From: Calditrichia bacterium
GTDB taxonomy: Bacteria; Calditrichota; Calditrichia; RBG-13-44-9; J075
Length of the DNA stretch: 64,000 nucleotides
NCBI GenBank assembly: GCA_028284905.1
Contig: JANQQU010000015.1
Location: 62,001 to 126,000 of the forward strand
Direction of reading: 5' to 3'
A program made the translations under genes and the position numbers. Each line of letters begins with the position of its first letter. Position 1 is the stretch's first letter. This document shows, piece after piece, positions 25,412-34,976 of this stretch. The notes below the pieces were generated by a model. It did no database searches. It had not been told where the DNA came from and worked only from the letters and a program-made list of their open reading frames with translations.

Positions 25412-27028
25412 TTATGGTATTTCTAAAAAGAGGATTCGGATATCACTACCATCATCAAAGTTGCCTTCTTTTACCTTAAGGCGCAGGATTTTACCCGATG
25501 GCAAATCATCCGTTAACTGCTCGAAACCACTCAAGGTTAATACCGGATGATTGTTAATATCGATAAGGATTGTTTCCGGACGTACACCTGCTTTATCGGC
25601 GGGACTTCCCAGGGAAACACCGTTTATCCACAAACCATTTTCGGCAAGATATTCGGATTTTTCATTTTCACTCAGTGGACGAAGCTCCATTCCAAAGTGG
25701 TCATAGCTTTCTTCCTGGGTATTGTTCCCCTGGATAACCGGCACACTGGAGGCAGGCGCCTCTCCCAGTTCGACCTTCACTTCCCACTTCTTTTTATCCC
25801 GCCAGACCAATAGCCGGACGACTTCGCCGGGATGATGTTGGGCAATTTTGATTTGCAGATCGTTGACCGATTCAATTTTCCGGTCATTCACAGCCAAAAT
25901 GATGTCCCCCTGACGTAATCCTGCCTGGGAAGCAGGCGTGTCGCTACCGGCGGATTGGATTAGGGCGCCGGCCGGCCGGGATAATCCCATCGCTTTAGCA
26001 ACTTCGCTGGTGACCTGTTCAATGACAACTCCCAATATAGCACGGCGAACCCGGCCAAAGCGCAGAATATCGTTGACCACCTTCTTGGCGAGATTTATCG
26101 GGATAGCAAATCCGTATCCCTGGTAATAGCCGCTGCGGGTGGCAATTGCAGTATTAATACCAACAACCTCCCCTTTTAAGTTCACCAGCGCGCCGCCGCT
26201 GTTCCCGGGATTTATAACCGCATCAGTTTGGATAAAATTCTCAATTTTGTAACGGTAGCTATTATCAATAATATCAATATCTCTGCCAAGCGCGCTAACG
26301 ATACCGGTCGTTACTGTCGAGGTAAAGTTAAGCGGGTTTCCCACAGCCATCACCCATTCCCCTACTGAAACACTATCGGAATTCCCGATAAACGCCGGGG
26401 GTAAATCTTCGTCTTTAATTTGTAAAACAGCGATATCTGTGGTGGGATCGCCTCCAATCAATTCGGCACCAAATTCCCGCTTATCATAAAGAATCACCCT
26501 TAGCTCTCTGGCATCCTCAACGACGTGGTAATTGGTCATTATATATCCATCTTTGCTAACAATGATACCGGATCCAGACCCAGGCTGATAATGGCCGTCA
26601 TTTTCCTCATCCTCTTCATCTTCTTTCAAAAAAGGCAGTAATCCCATGGATGAGCGAACTTTCCGGGCACTATGAATCGAAACAACAGCAGGGAGGATCT
26701 TTTGGGCAGCATTAACAAAGGTACGATTGGGGTCTGTAAATGGTGGCACTTTTCCCGATATCTGTGGGCGCTTGCCGGGCTTTTCTATTTCTGTCGCTGT
26801 CACCCACTCAATGGTATCGGTTTCCGTTGTATTTGCTGCCGGGTCTTCCATCGAACGAAATGAAGTAGCACCATCCGTAGTCCCCCGGAAAGAATTTTCC
26901 GGAATCGGCCGATAGTTGTCGCTGGAAATTGGTTTTAGCGGTTTACCTGTAATGGAGAGGATCCAACTCATCAATACTACCAGCGCAAAACCGGTAAACA
27001 GTACGGTGATTTTCTTAAGTTTATCCAT
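25412..27028 (-). CDS. HtrA/Deg-family serine protease with two PDZ domains
   Basis: The 538-residue protein has an N-terminal membrane anchor (about residues 7-27), a linker of about 80 residues and a trypsin-like domain with catalytic His168 (MTNYHVVEDA), Asp198 (PTTDIAVLQI) and Ser277 (NPGNSGGALVN). Two PDZ domains follow (about 325-415 and 445-535). This is the DegP/DegQ layout: a periplasmic protease and chaperone that removes misfolded envelope proteins. The acidic stretch EDEEDEEND in the LA-loop region is a local feature. It diverges from an OmpA-type lipoprotein gene. Confidence 0.93.
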   Translation of the reverse strand: MDKLKKITVLFTGFALVVLMSWILSITGKPLKPISSDNYRPIPENSFRGTTDGATSFRSMEDPAANTTETDTIEWVTATEIEKPGKRPQISGKVPPFTDPNRTFVNAAQKILPAVVSIHSARKVRSSMGLLPFLKEDEEDEENDGHYQPGSGSGIIVSKDGYIMTNYHVVEDARELRVILYDKREFGAELIGGDPTTDIAVLQIKDEDLPPAFIGNSDSVSVGEWVMAVGNPLNFTSTVTTGIVSALGRDIDIIDNSYRYKIENFIQTDAVINPGNSGGALVNLKGEVVGINTAIATRSGYYQGYGFAIPINLAKKVVNDILRFGRVRRAILGVVIEQVTSEVAKAMGLSRPAGALIQSAGSDTPASQAGLRQGDIILAVNDRKIESVNDLQIKIAQHHPGEVVRLLVWRDKKKWEVKVELGEAPASSVPVIQGNNTQEESYDHFGMELRPLSENEKSEYLAENGLWINGVSLGSPADKAGVRPETILIDINNHPVLTLSGFEQLTDDLPSGKILRLKVKEGNFDDGSDIRILFLEIP

Positions 27029-27267
27029 TCAGCGTCCGATCGGTGTTGATTCGCAAAGGTCGTTTAAGTAGCAGATTTCCTGATCCCGGTGGTGGGTGTT
27101 CGAGAATTAAAAAATGCTCTTTTACATTTAGTAAAGCGTATGCTATATTGAACCGAAATTTTTGTCCGTTAGTTTCGTCCTGTTGAAACTTAATGTAAAA
27201 TAATATTTTATAGGTGACAAGGCCCAAATTGGCGATTTTTCTGAACGGAATTCAAAAAGGAGATTTT

Positions 27268-27936
27268 ATGTTCAAAAAAGTATTTAAGATTTTGGTTATT
27301 CTTGGTCTGCTTCTAGGATCTTTAAATTGCGGAATGACGCGCGCCCAGAAGGGGGCAACTATTGGTGCAACTACCGGCGGCGTTGTTGGTGGTGTTATTG
27401 GCAATGCTACCGGAAATACTGCATTAGGTGCAATTTTAGGGGCAGCTATTGGTGGGGCAGCCGGCGCATATATCGGCAGTTATATGGATAAGCAAGCAGC
27501 CGAAATCGAGAAAGACATTGATGGCGCTGAAGTTGAGCGTGTTGGTGAGGGGATTAAAATCACCTTTGACTCCGGCATTGTTTTCGATGTGAATAAATCC
27601 GATTTAAAATCCCAGTTCCAGGGTGAGCTCTCCGAACTGGCAGTGATCCTGAAGAAATATGAAGATACCGAAATCCTTCTCGAAGGCCATACAGATGCGA
27701 CTGGTTCCGATGAATATAATCTGGAACTTTCCAAGAAAAGAGCGCAGTCTGTATCCAATTTCCTTGCTGGCCAGGGAGTAACGGTCAATCGTTTCACCAT
27801 TATGGGCTATGGCGAGTCCCAGCCGATTGCTGATAATGAGACCACCGCCGGTCGTCAGCAGAATCGCCGGGTAGAAGTTGCAATTTATGCGAATGATAAA
27901 TTGAAGAAAGCTGCCGAAGACAAAACCAGCGGTTGA
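27268..27936 (+). CDS. OmpA-family lipoprotein with glycine zipper
   Basis: The 222-residue protein has a lipoprotein signal (lipobox near LGSLNC), a glycine-zipper segment (TIGATTGGVVGGVIGNATGN, about 30-75) and a C-terminal OmpA domain that binds peptidoglycan (LLEGHTDATGSDEYNLELS, KKRAQSVSNFL, GYGESQPIADN, NRRVEVAI). It probably ties the outer membrane to the cell wall and resembles YiaD-type proteins. AAGGAG lies six bases before the ATG at 27268. A longer frame from 27214 lacks such a site. A clear terminator follows. Confidence 0.93.
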   Translation: MFKKVFKILVILGLLLGSLNCGMTRAQKGATIGATTGGVVGGVIGNATGNTALGAILGAAIGGAAGAYIGSYMDKQAAEIEKDIDGAEVERVGEGIKITFDSGIVFDVNKSDLKSQFQGELSELAVILKKYEDTEILLEGHTDATGSDEYNLELSKKRAQSVSNFLAGQGVTVNRFTIMGYGESQPIADNETTAGRQQNRRVEVAIYANDKLKKAAEDKTSG

Positions 27937-27968
27937 TTTGATTCAACTTTTTTCTTATTAATTTTAAT

Positions 27969-28006
27969 ACCGGTTAGCTGCCCTGTTTAGTTAGCCGGTA
28001 TTTTTT
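27969..28006 (+). terminator. Rho-independent terminator after the OmpA-type gene
   Basis: ACCGGTTAGCT (27969-27979) pairs with AGTTAGCCGGT (27989-27999), allowing two G-U pairs, around a 9-nt loop. A run of six T follows from 28001. Confidence 0.85.
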
Positions 28007-28031
28007 AGCACACACCCAAATTCCAGAACAA

Positions 28032-28853
28032 ATGATTAAGACTTTTCTACACGGACGTTTAGAATCATCGACCTTTTCCTTGCAGAAACAACTTCTGGCA
28101 ATTTTCCTTCTTCTCATCTGCTTCTCTTCGCTACTTTTTGCCCAGGAACCAATCAGCTATCATCCACTGGGAGAATGGCGGATCATTACCAGCGACTTTG
28201 GTTATCGCGACAATCCTTTCGGAAAATCACGGGAATGGGAATTTCATAAGGGGATAGATCTGGATGTGGATATTGGCGATTCGGTATTTGCCTGGCGAAG
28301 CGGAGTGGTCACATTTACCGGATCAAACAAGACCTCCGGAAATATGATTCAAATAACGCACGAGGGCGGCTTTATATCGAAGTATCATCATCTTTCCAGC
28401 ATTGACGCCTCCAAGGGCGATTTTGTCGCTGGTGGGCAATTTATTGGCAGGGCCGGTGCCACCGGTCGCGTTACCGGGCCTCATCTCCATTTCACCATAA
28501 TCCTCAACAATGAAGCGATCGATCCGGAGCCTTACCTGAGAAAAGTACATTTGGCCAATTCTTCCAATCAGCATATTCTGGTTGAGAAACCGGTTACTAT
28601 TTACAAACACATATCGCTACGGACCTTTCCGGTAAATGGTAAAGTGACTATCGACGGGGAGAATATGGGTAATTCACCATTGGATACGAGGCTGAGTTAT
28701 GGCGAGCATTTTGTAGAAATTGATGCGGGGGATGCTTATGAACCGTTTGTTGCACGGCTGTGGGTAGATCAAAAATTTAACAGAATTTACACCGCCCGGT
28801 TACAACCGAAAAAAGATTCTAACCGGGCGAAGTCAGGGGCTTCAGGTAAATAA
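28032..28853 (+). CDS. M23 (LytM) peptidase with C-terminal PEGA domain
   Basis: The 273-residue protein has a long N-terminal signal peptide (hydrophobic core LLAIFLLLICFSSLLFA). An M23 domain follows with zinc motifs HKGIDLDVDIGD and GPHLHFTI, so it may cut peptidoglycan cross-bridges. Residues 195-260 look like a PEGA domain (GKVTIDGENMGNSPLDTRLSYGEHFVEI). All zinc ligands appear intact (HxxxD and HxH). It converges with the next gene with one base between the two coding ends. Confidence 0.9.
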   Translation: MIKTFLHGRLESSTFSLQKQLLAIFLLLICFSSLLFAQEPISYHPLGEWRIITSDFGYRDNPFGKSREWEFHKGIDLDVDIGDSVFAWRSGVVTFTGSNKTSGNMIQITHEGGFISKYHHLSSIDASKGDFVAGGQFIGRAGATGRVTGPHLHFTIILNNEAIDPEPYLRKVHLANSSNQHILVEKPVTIYKHISLRTFPVNGKVTIDGENMGNSPLDTRLSYGEHFVEIDAGDAYEPFVARLWVDQKFNRIYTARLQPKKDSNRAKSGASGK

Positions 28854-28854
28854 A

Positions 28855-29730
28855 TTAAACGAGTTTACCCGAAGCAACACTCCATGTAAAAGAAAGCACA
28901 TCGATCATATCTTCCGGCTGCAGGGAATCGCCAACACTTTCCAATTCCTTACGAACATAATCTGCAAACGATAACAACGTCGCATATGTATCCCAATTGA
29001 GTTCTTTGCGATAATTGAGATCGAAGGAGAATGCCGCAGCAGCATTGCGACTGGTTGTCGGCTTCAGGAAAATATATTTATCCGGATGGGCAGCAAAGAG
29101 GAAAAAGGTTTGAATTGTCCATTTCGGGGCACCGATGGTATTCAAACAGCTAACAAAGCGGTTAAAGCGAATCCGAATTTCCTGATCATCATGTATCAGG
29201 TTATAAAGGCGTTTGGCAAACAGTTCCTGATTATCTTCATTTTCAAGTGCCGCTTTTAGCAGCTTCTTTTCGGATGGCGCAATCAGGTTAATTTTATCAA
29301 CTACCTTCAAGGCATGTTCGCAAACTTCACTATAACTTTCGTTGTCCAGTAACTGCTCAAATGCTTCCTGGCTGAGATTTTCCATTAAAAGCTTGTTGAG
29401 GTCCAATTTCTTTTCCCGAGATTTTTCCCGATATTTTTTGTCCTGGAAACCATCCGGGGCAATTTTGTAAAATTCATCGACAAGTTCATCAATCCGTCGG
29501 TAAGGCAGGTTTTTCTCTTTATCTGGAACCATCAGGTTGTCAAGTAGGGGGTGGCTGGCTTCGTCGCCTTCCAGCTTAATCAGGTTAGCATAATTTGTAT
29601 CGAATTTCTTTTCGCCGCAGGTAAGGAAGAAAATGCGGACTTTATTTCCCATAGCGTGTTCAAGCACTTTGCCAATACCAAGATCCGGCAAATCTTTGTG
29701 CCTCACTATATCATCTTTCATGAAATACAT
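28855..29730 (-). CDS. DUF3553-type domain protein
   Basis: The first 50 residues of 291 (DDIVRHKDLPDLGIGKVLE, then GNKVRIFFLTCGEKKF) resemble the DUF3553/CarD-like SH3-type domain found on some UvrD helicases and stand-alone proteins. The remainder is helical with no domain I know (QEAFEQLLDNESYSEVCEHAL, WTIQTFFLFAAHPDKYIFLKP). No catalytic motif, signal or membrane segment is seen. It may be a cytoplasmic nucleic-acid or protein-binding factor. It converges with the M23 gene, and GGTGGG lies just upstream of its start. Confidence 0.7.
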   Translation of the reverse strand: MYFMKDDIVRHKDLPDLGIGKVLEHAMGNKVRIFFLTCGEKKFDTNYANLIKLEGDEASHPLLDNLMVPDKEKNLPYRRIDELVDEFYKIAPDGFQDKKYREKSREKKLDLNKLLMENLSQEAFEQLLDNESYSEVCEHALKVVDKINLIAPSEKKLLKAALENEDNQELFAKRLYNLIHDDQEIRIRFNRFVSCLNTIGAPKWTIQTFFLFAAHPDKYIFLKPTTSRNAAAAFSFDLNYRKELNWDTYATLLSFADYVRKELESVGDSLQPEDMIDVLSFTWSVASGKLV

Positions 29731-29983
29731 AGTCCCACCAATGCTAATTATTTATCATTCCGTGAATTACATCACTTAATGTAAGAAAAGTATGAGCGAA
29801 ATGCCTTATTTTTTTTATTATTTTTGCGATACATCACAGCATTTTAAGCAAAATGGACGATATAATTGAGATTTTTTGGCAGGAAAATCAGGCACATAAC
29901 TACTTCTGCAAATCCTTAATAAACAACAAGCTTATCTTGTTTTAATTTTTCAACCTTCCATGAACGACCCTCGCGATACTTCT

Positions 29984-30607
29984 TTAATATCGCTTCCCAT
30001 ATAGCCGATAAAAGGTTTCTGCTGTTTCCACCCCAACAAATCTCCAGTGATTCGCTTCCCCTACCCCCAGTTCGGGACGCCGGTAGTAGGTTAGTATAAA
30101 TCCAAAACGGTGCGCATTGCGGGAGAGCCAGCGAAATCGTTGACTGCGCCAGGTTACACCGACCAGGTCGACTGTAGTTCCGAGGTGATGCTCTGAATAT
30201 CCCGGATGAATCGCTTTCCCCGGCAGTTGCCGTTTCAGCTGTTTTTGATGGGCATAATCCCGGTAGGCACTACAAATAGAGAGCTGAACACCGGATTTTC
30301 GCGCAGCAGCCTGCATCCGTTCGAAATACTCCAAAGCCTCTGCATGCATATAGTAGTTCACCTGTGGGGTTTTCCGGCTCGCACAGCCAAAACCGGTCAG
30401 GCGTTTCAGGTTTAGCCGGAAAGTTTCGACAATAAATCCTTTATCATCAATTAGCGGGTAAATGCCTCCCACCGGAAATCCGTATTTATCATATAGGGCC
30501 GGTATCCGCGGCGCAGGCTTTTTTGCCGGACGCTGTTGAACAGGCGCTGTTGTACTACAGCCCCAGAGAAATATCAATAACAGAAAAATGGTAAATTTTC
30601 TGACCAT
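29984..30607 (-). CDS. VanY-like D-Ala-D-Ala carboxypeptidase (M15B), lipoprotein
   Basis: The 207-residue protein has a lipoprotein signal (LLLIFLWGC) and the M15B zinc motifs SEHHLGTTVDL (SxHxxGxxxD) and EANHWRFVG, with ICSAYRDYAHQ before them. Family members trim D-alanine from peptidoglycan stem peptides in the periplasm. It is transcribed alone. The 253 bp between it and the DUF3553-type gene hold no visible gene. Confidence 0.9.
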   Translation of the reverse strand: MVRKFTIFLLLIFLWGCSTTAPVQQRPAKKPAPRIPALYDKYGFPVGGIYPLIDDKGFIVETFRLNLKRLTGFGCASRKTPQVNYYMHAEALEYFERMQAAARKSGVQLSICSAYRDYAHQKQLKRQLPGKAIHPGYSEHHLGTTVDLVGVTWRSQRFRWLSRNAHRFGFILTYYRRPELGVGEANHWRFVGVETAETFYRLYGKRY

Positions 30608-30948
30608 AATCGAATAAGCAGTTAGTTATTGGATTTTCGGTTTTAAGCATCCGGCTTTTACCGATGAGCGTCTTGTTAACTACTTAAAAGATACTGTTTT
30701 TTGATAATTAATGCAAAAAAATGACAGGCGGGAACAGGCTTCTTGTTGTTTTTACTAAATTAAGAGAATGTATTAAAACGCGGGATTTCGCAGAAAAATG
30801 AAAGGATATACAAACAAGCACAAACAGGAGAACCCGGTATTTATGCAAGCAAAAAGTGAGATCTCCAAGAAGATGTAAACGGCAGAAGCCTTCTTGGTTA
30901 ATCAACGGCAAAAATAGTAATGTAAATTTTAAAGATAATTTTGAAGCT
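30608..30948. other. Gene-free stretch with one hairpin
   Basis: No gene is supported in these 340 bp. An open frame at 30708-30959 has no ribosome site and unusual composition. CCAAGAAG (30865-30872) and CTTCTTGG (30890-30897) form an 8-bp inverted repeat downstream of the small minus-strand gene at 30949 and may help end its transcript. Confidence 0.5.
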
Positions 30949-31176
30949 TTAGGCGACAACTTTTGACAGGCGTTTCACCCAATCTTTTCTTAAGCGCCAG
31001 CCCCATCCCGAAGCATAGAAGACAACATCCAGTATCATTCGCTGTCGTTTGTTGCGATGAGATAACAGGTAAGATAAATGCGCCGGTATATTCGCTTTTG
31101 CAGCGCTATTTCCCGGTTGCGAACTCAAATAATTACATAGCTCCCTCCAGTGAGTAATGTGCGTATTATCCGTCAT
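30949..31176 (-). CDS. Small basic protein of unknown function
   Basis: The 75-residue frame begins with an ATG preceded by GGGAG at five bases, which supports translation. The product is helical and basic (SYLLSHRNKRQRMILDVVFY, KDWVKRLSKVVA) with Trp-rich segments and no signal peptide. No family is recognised. It stands alone between two longer gene-free stretches. Confidence 0.5.
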   Translation of the reverse strand: MTDNTHITHWRELCNYLSSQPGNSAAKANIPAHLSYLLSHRNKRQRMILDVVFYASGWGWRLRKDWVKRLSKVVA

Positions 31177-31492
31177 ACACGCTCCCGCTAGTTAATGGTG
31201 GATAGAAAATTGCTGTCTACTCAGGTTAAGCAGCAGCAACCATAATCGGGGCGTTCTAAAACACATATTTAGATTTCAATCTTTAAAAAATGTGATTTAG
31301 CTCTAAATCTATTTTTTTCAACAAATTAGTGAATTTGATTTTTTTGCTGAATCTCATTCATAAACAGCAAAACGCCTTGGTTGGAAGAATTACCAGGAAA
31401 GTGAAAATTTAGTTAAGTAATTGAAATAATTTTGATTGGATAAAATTTAGAAACCGGCAGCCTGAGAAATGAACGAATTGACCTGGCTAACA
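31177..31492. other. Gene-free A/T-rich stretch
   Basis: I see no gene, strong hairpin or recognisable promoter in these 316 bp. The sequence is markedly A/T-rich between about 31255 and 31450. It separates the small gene at 30949-31176 from the end of the phosphatase gene. Confidence 0.5.
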
Positions 31493-34081
31493 TTAGCGGT
31501 GTTCGCGCTGCAGAATCAGAATTGTCGAGTCGTCTACACGGGGATAAAATCCGTAGAACTGGTTCAAGCGGTCTTCCATTTTACCTTTTAGGGCGACCGC
31601 GCCGAGGTTATTATTCTGAGTGAGAATTTCTACTAAAGTATTCTCATCAAAAATAATGTCACCATCCCTCTCTACTTCATCGTTTTGTTGCTCCGGCAAC
31701 ACTGCTTCAATAAAACCATCCGTATAGAGCACAAGCGTCGCTCCAGGCTCAAATGTTAATTCCACCGGGGAAAGCGTCTTCTTGAAGATATTCCGATTGG
31801 TTGTCAGGCCGATGCCTAAACCACTGGATTTTAGAAAAACATCCGCATTCTTCTGTTTGCCATTCATAAAAACCGGCTCGGTATGACCGGCCCGTACGTA
31901 AACAACTTTATTGGTTCGCGTGTCCAGTGTTCCTAAAATCAAGGTGACAAAAATGTGGCGGTCGACGACAGAGCTGGCAAAATAGTCATTCAATTGCAGG
32001 CATATTTCTCCGGGATCATCGGTAAATTGCCGAGCAAAACGAATCAGGCTCATACATTGCGCCATATACAGCGCTGCGGAAGAACCTTTTCCGGAAACAT
32101 CGCCAATCGCAAAAAGGTAGCGATGTTCGTCCAATTCAAAAAGGTCGTAAAAATCGCCTCCGACCTCGGTAGCCGTATGGAGGGCAGCTGCCACCTCATA
32201 GCCATCAATTTTCGGTAGTTCGCTGGGTAATAATCCTATCTGAACATCACGGGCGCTGCGAAGTTCAAATTGCAAGCGATCCTTTTCCCGCTCCTCTTCC
32301 CTGCTCTGCTTCAAACGCTCGCCCATTTGGTTAAAGGACCGGCCTAATTCTACAAACTCATCGTTCCCTTCAAAATAAATCTGATGATCAAGATTACCGG
32401 TGGATATTTCCAGAATGCCTGTCTTAAGCTGATTGAACTTTGTAATAATCATCTGGTTAATCTTATTACCAAAAGTCACTACCCGGCGGATAACAATCGC
32501 ATTTATGAAAAGATATAATAACCCTACCAGTAAGATAGATTTCCAAACGCCGCCTCTTAATAAACCGGCATTCACATCCAACAGGATATCCACCCCAAGG
32601 TAATGTTCGGTTTTTTCCATCCCATCCCACAGTGGCATATAAATGCGCCCAAAGGTTAAGCGTCTGATGCCAACAATCGATACATCGAGGGTGTTGTCCG
32701 GATTGCTATCGAGGGTGATATTAACGGCATCATCATAATCATAGGGCAGAATCCCAAAACGAAATGGACGGATAAAATGATCATCATCGAAGATTCGGAC
32801 ATAATAAGCCCATTGATCGAGAGAGTCCGGTCTAAAAGGAAAGGCAGACATCAGCGAACCGGTAAATAGTCGGAGGCGTTGCTTTACCGCAGAAAGGAAT
32901 GCTGTATCGACCCGGGCGACTTGAAATAAAAGCGTATCTCCGGAACGGGATTTTTGGAAAATATAAAAGTCTTCGGGATCGAATGTTTTTCCGGCGGTAT
33001 CCTGATTTGTAAAGCGAATACTACCTCCCCGGGGCAGCCTTCTTATCTCGGCGGGCGTCAACGGCGCATTGGCCGGAGAAATGACGCCGCTACTATCATC
33101 CAGGAAAAATTCCCGATACTCGACGGCAGTAAATTTCTCACCGGATTTCAATTTTTCAAACTGTTCGGCAAATGCATCCTTCAAATATTGTCCTTGCCAT
33201 CCGGAAAGGAAAAAGTAGAAAACCGCCATCAACACAAAAAATTGAATGGCTTGCGGAACGGTCGATTGTAATAATCCGGAAACCCGAAGCTTTCGAGCCA
33301 GTGAGGCATAGTTGTAGATCATCACGATTGGAATACGAATGACCAATGCGAGCAGGTACATTTTCGAAAGCAAATGAAAATAGCTGGGGATAGATTGCCA
33401 TATCCAACTGCTGCTAAATACGCGCTGATGAACATCCTCCAGATAGTTCGCGTTCCACCATAGATAAAGAACACCACTAAAGAGCATTAAATAGGCCCAG
33501 CTTTCTGTCAGGGTCAATTCTTCTAACCAGCGGGTTTTGTTGAGCAGCAGGAAAAGCACCAGTAATTTCAGACCAATCAGGAGAAAATACTTATCATCAA
33601 AAATTACAAAGTGGTAGAAATATCCCAGTATAAACAGGATGACCTGAAGTCCATAACTTTCCTGATTCTTATAGAGCAGCAGCAACCCGAAGCTTGTCGC
33701 CAGTAGGGTTAGAAAAGCGATTTGAAAAATATTGAGGAAAAAGCCAGTTGTTACCGGTGGTGTGCCATTTGAAGAAAGCCAAAAAGAAAGAACGGTTTGC
33801 AGAAAATAGCCGAGCAGAAAGGAAGCCAGCAGAAATTCCGGCAATAACGAGAAGCGGCTTTGCAATCGCTTAGTAAACTTTATCCAGGAAAAGAAGAAGA
33901 AAAAGATCAATAAAATCGGGAAAACAAAGCGTTGATGCACATTATAAAAAAGAAACAGCGATGAAACCAGCCATCCGGCCAGCCATGGGGCAACTTCCTG
34001 AAAGTTTTCTTTAAAAGATGCATCCCGAAAAGGCCTTAAAAAACCAGCGAGTCTTTCCGGAAATTTGAAATCCTGGCTCAA
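31493..34081 (-). CDS. Polytopic membrane SpoIIE-type phosphatase with HAMP
   Basis: The 862-residue protein has about eight N-terminal membrane helices (to about residue 290), an extracytoplasmic domain (about 300-505), another helix near 513-530 and a HAMP segment (ITKFNQLKTGILEISTGNLD ... DEFVELGRSFNQMGERL). A coiled linker leads to a SpoIIE/PP2C domain (DVQIGLLPSELPKIDGYE, EVGGDFYDLF near 639, AIGDVSGKGSSAALYMA, LYTDGFIEA, VDDSTILIL). It would dephosphorylate a STAS partner, but none is encoded beside it. The STAS protein at 13392 is the only one in the window. It precedes arfB's end by 33 bp on the same strand. Confidence 0.9.
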   Translation of the reverse strand: MSQDFKFPERLAGFLRPFRDASFKENFQEVAPWLAGWLVSSLFLFYNVHQRFVFPILLIFFFFFSWIKFTKRLQSRFSLLPEFLLASFLLGYFLQTVLSFWLSSNGTPPVTTGFFLNIFQIAFLTLLATSFGLLLLYKNQESYGLQVILFILGYFYHFVIFDDKYFLLIGLKLLVLFLLLNKTRWLEELTLTESWAYLMLFSGVLYLWWNANYLEDVHQRVFSSSWIWQSIPSYFHLLSKMYLLALVIRIPIVMIYNYASLARKLRVSGLLQSTVPQAIQFFVLMAVFYFFLSGWQGQYLKDAFAEQFEKLKSGEKFTAVEYREFFLDDSSGVISPANAPLTPAEIRRLPRGGSIRFTNQDTAGKTFDPEDFYIFQKSRSGDTLLFQVARVDTAFLSAVKQRLRLFTGSLMSAFPFRPDSLDQWAYYVRIFDDDHFIRPFRFGILPYDYDDAVNITLDSNPDNTLDVSIVGIRRLTFGRIYMPLWDGMEKTEHYLGVDILLDVNAGLLRGGVWKSILLVGLLYLFINAIVIRRVVTFGNKINQMIITKFNQLKTGILEISTGNLDHQIYFEGNDEFVELGRSFNQMGERLKQSREEEREKDRLQFELRSARDVQIGLLPSELPKIDGYEVAAALHTATEVGGDFYDLFELDEHRYLFAIGDVSGKGSSAALYMAQCMSLIRFARQFTDDPGEICLQLNDYFASSVVDRHIFVTLILGTLDTRTNKVVYVRAGHTEPVFMNGKQKNADVFLKSSGLGIGLTTNRNIFKKTLSPVELTFEPGATLVLYTDGFIEAVLPEQQNDEVERDGDIIFDENTLVEILTQNNNLGAVALKGKMEDRLNQFYGFYPRVDDSTILILQREHR

Positions 34082-34114
34082 GCAATACTCCTGAATGAGG
34101 TAAAGCGTATCATC

Positions 34115-34537
34115 TTAGTCGTCAAAGCGTGTTATTCGCCGCTGTTTTTTTAATTCGCTCCGGCGTTTCTTATCTGCCAATCGTTTTTGTTTTGCCGCGA
34201 ATGCTGGTTTGGTTTTTTTGCGGCGAGTTGGTCGACGGGCAGCTTTCCGAATCAACTCAACCAGGCGCTCCAATGCATCTGCGCGATTTTTCTCCTGAGT
34301 ACGATAGCGTCTGGCGACAATAACCAACTCCCCATCACCGGTAATTCGCCGGCCGGCCAGCTTAATCAAGCGCAGTTTTACTTCTTCCGGTAATGAGGGC
34401 GAATTGAGCACATGAAATCTCAGCTGCACTGCTGTGGCCACTTTATTGACATTCTGCCCACCCGGACCGGAAGAACGAATGAAAGTTTCTTTTATTTCTT
34501 TTTCTTCGATGGAAATTGTATCAGTTATATAAATCAT
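34115..34537 (-). CDS. arfB: Peptidyl-tRNA hydrolase ArfB (YaeJ)
   Basis: The 140-residue protein has the GGQ release-factor motif in SSGPGGQNVNKVATAVQLRF and a basic C-terminal tail (RPTRRKKTKPAFAAKQKRL ... SELKKQRRITR) that in ArfB enters the empty mRNA channel. It lacks the codon-recognition domains of RF1 and RF2, and its length fits ArfB. It frees peptides from ribosomes stalled at mRNA ends. It lies between the hpf gene and the phosphatase gene on the same strand. The hpf terminator at 34590-34619 separates it from hpf. Confidence 0.95.
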   Translation of the reverse strand: MIYITDTISIEEKEIKETFIRSSGPGGQNVNKVATAVQLRFHVLNSPSLPEEVKLRLIKLAGRRITGDGELVIVARRYRTQEKNRADALERLVELIRKAARRPTRRKKTKPAFAAKQKRLADKKRRSELKKQRRITRFDD

Positions 34538-34589
34538 GGTGAGATAATATAAAACAGAAAGGGCAAATTTAAAAACTACGTTTTTACAT

Positions 34590-34619
34590 AAAAAAGGCCG
34601 GTTAAGAAATTAACCGGCC
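34590..34619 (-). terminator. Rho-independent terminator after hpf
   Basis: GGCCGGTTAA (34596-34605) and TTAACCGGCC (34610-34619) form a perfect 10-bp stem with a 4-nt loop. On the minus strand six T follow (34595-34590). It ends transcription of the hibernation-factor gene. Confidence 0.9.
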
Positions 34620-34649
34620 TCATACTTAAATGTCTTTTTCCATGCGTTT

Positions 34650-34976
34650 TTAACTTTTTAGATAATCAGGAATAAAATTTCTTCTTTTTCCCGATTTTTG
34701 CGACTTGTCTTTATGACGTTTGATCTGCCGTAGCACCCTATCCAGTGCAAGGTCGAACGACTTTCGGATTTCATCAGAGGACTCTTTTATAATAATTTGC
34801 CGCTGATTCACAAAGATTTTAAATTCGGTATACCGGGAAGTCTTTTCCCATCCCAAAACGATCTCCATTCCTATTACACCATCATAAAATCTTTTTACTT
34901 TCTCCGCTTTCTCTTCGATATATGACTTCAGTTCATCCTGGAGGGTAAAATGCCGGGCAGTGATAGTTAAATGCAT
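34650..34976 (-). CDS. hpf: Ribosome hibernation promoting factor, short type
   Basis: The 108-residue protein starts MHLTITARHFTLQDELKSYI and has the beta-alpha-beta fold residues of the HPF/RaiA family (KVKRFYDGVIGMEIVLGW, ALDRVLRQIKRHKDKSQ). It lacks the C-terminal dimerisation domain of long HPF. It binds the 30S subunit and promotes dormancy of ribosomes under starvation. In many bacteria it sits beside rpoN, but no rpoN is in this window. Its own terminator follows. An AAGGAG-type site precedes the ATG. Confidence 0.93.
   Translation of the reverse strand: MHLTITARHFTLQDELKSYIEEKAEKVKRFYDGVIGMEIVLGWEKTSRYTEFKIFVNQRQIIIKESSDEIRKSFDLALDRVLRQIKRHKDKSQKSGKRRNFIPDYLKS

Noticed and set aside
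30708-30959. 83-residue frame on the minus strand
   Set aside because: No ribosome site, overlaps the small gene with a good site at 30949-31176, and lacks protein-like patterns.
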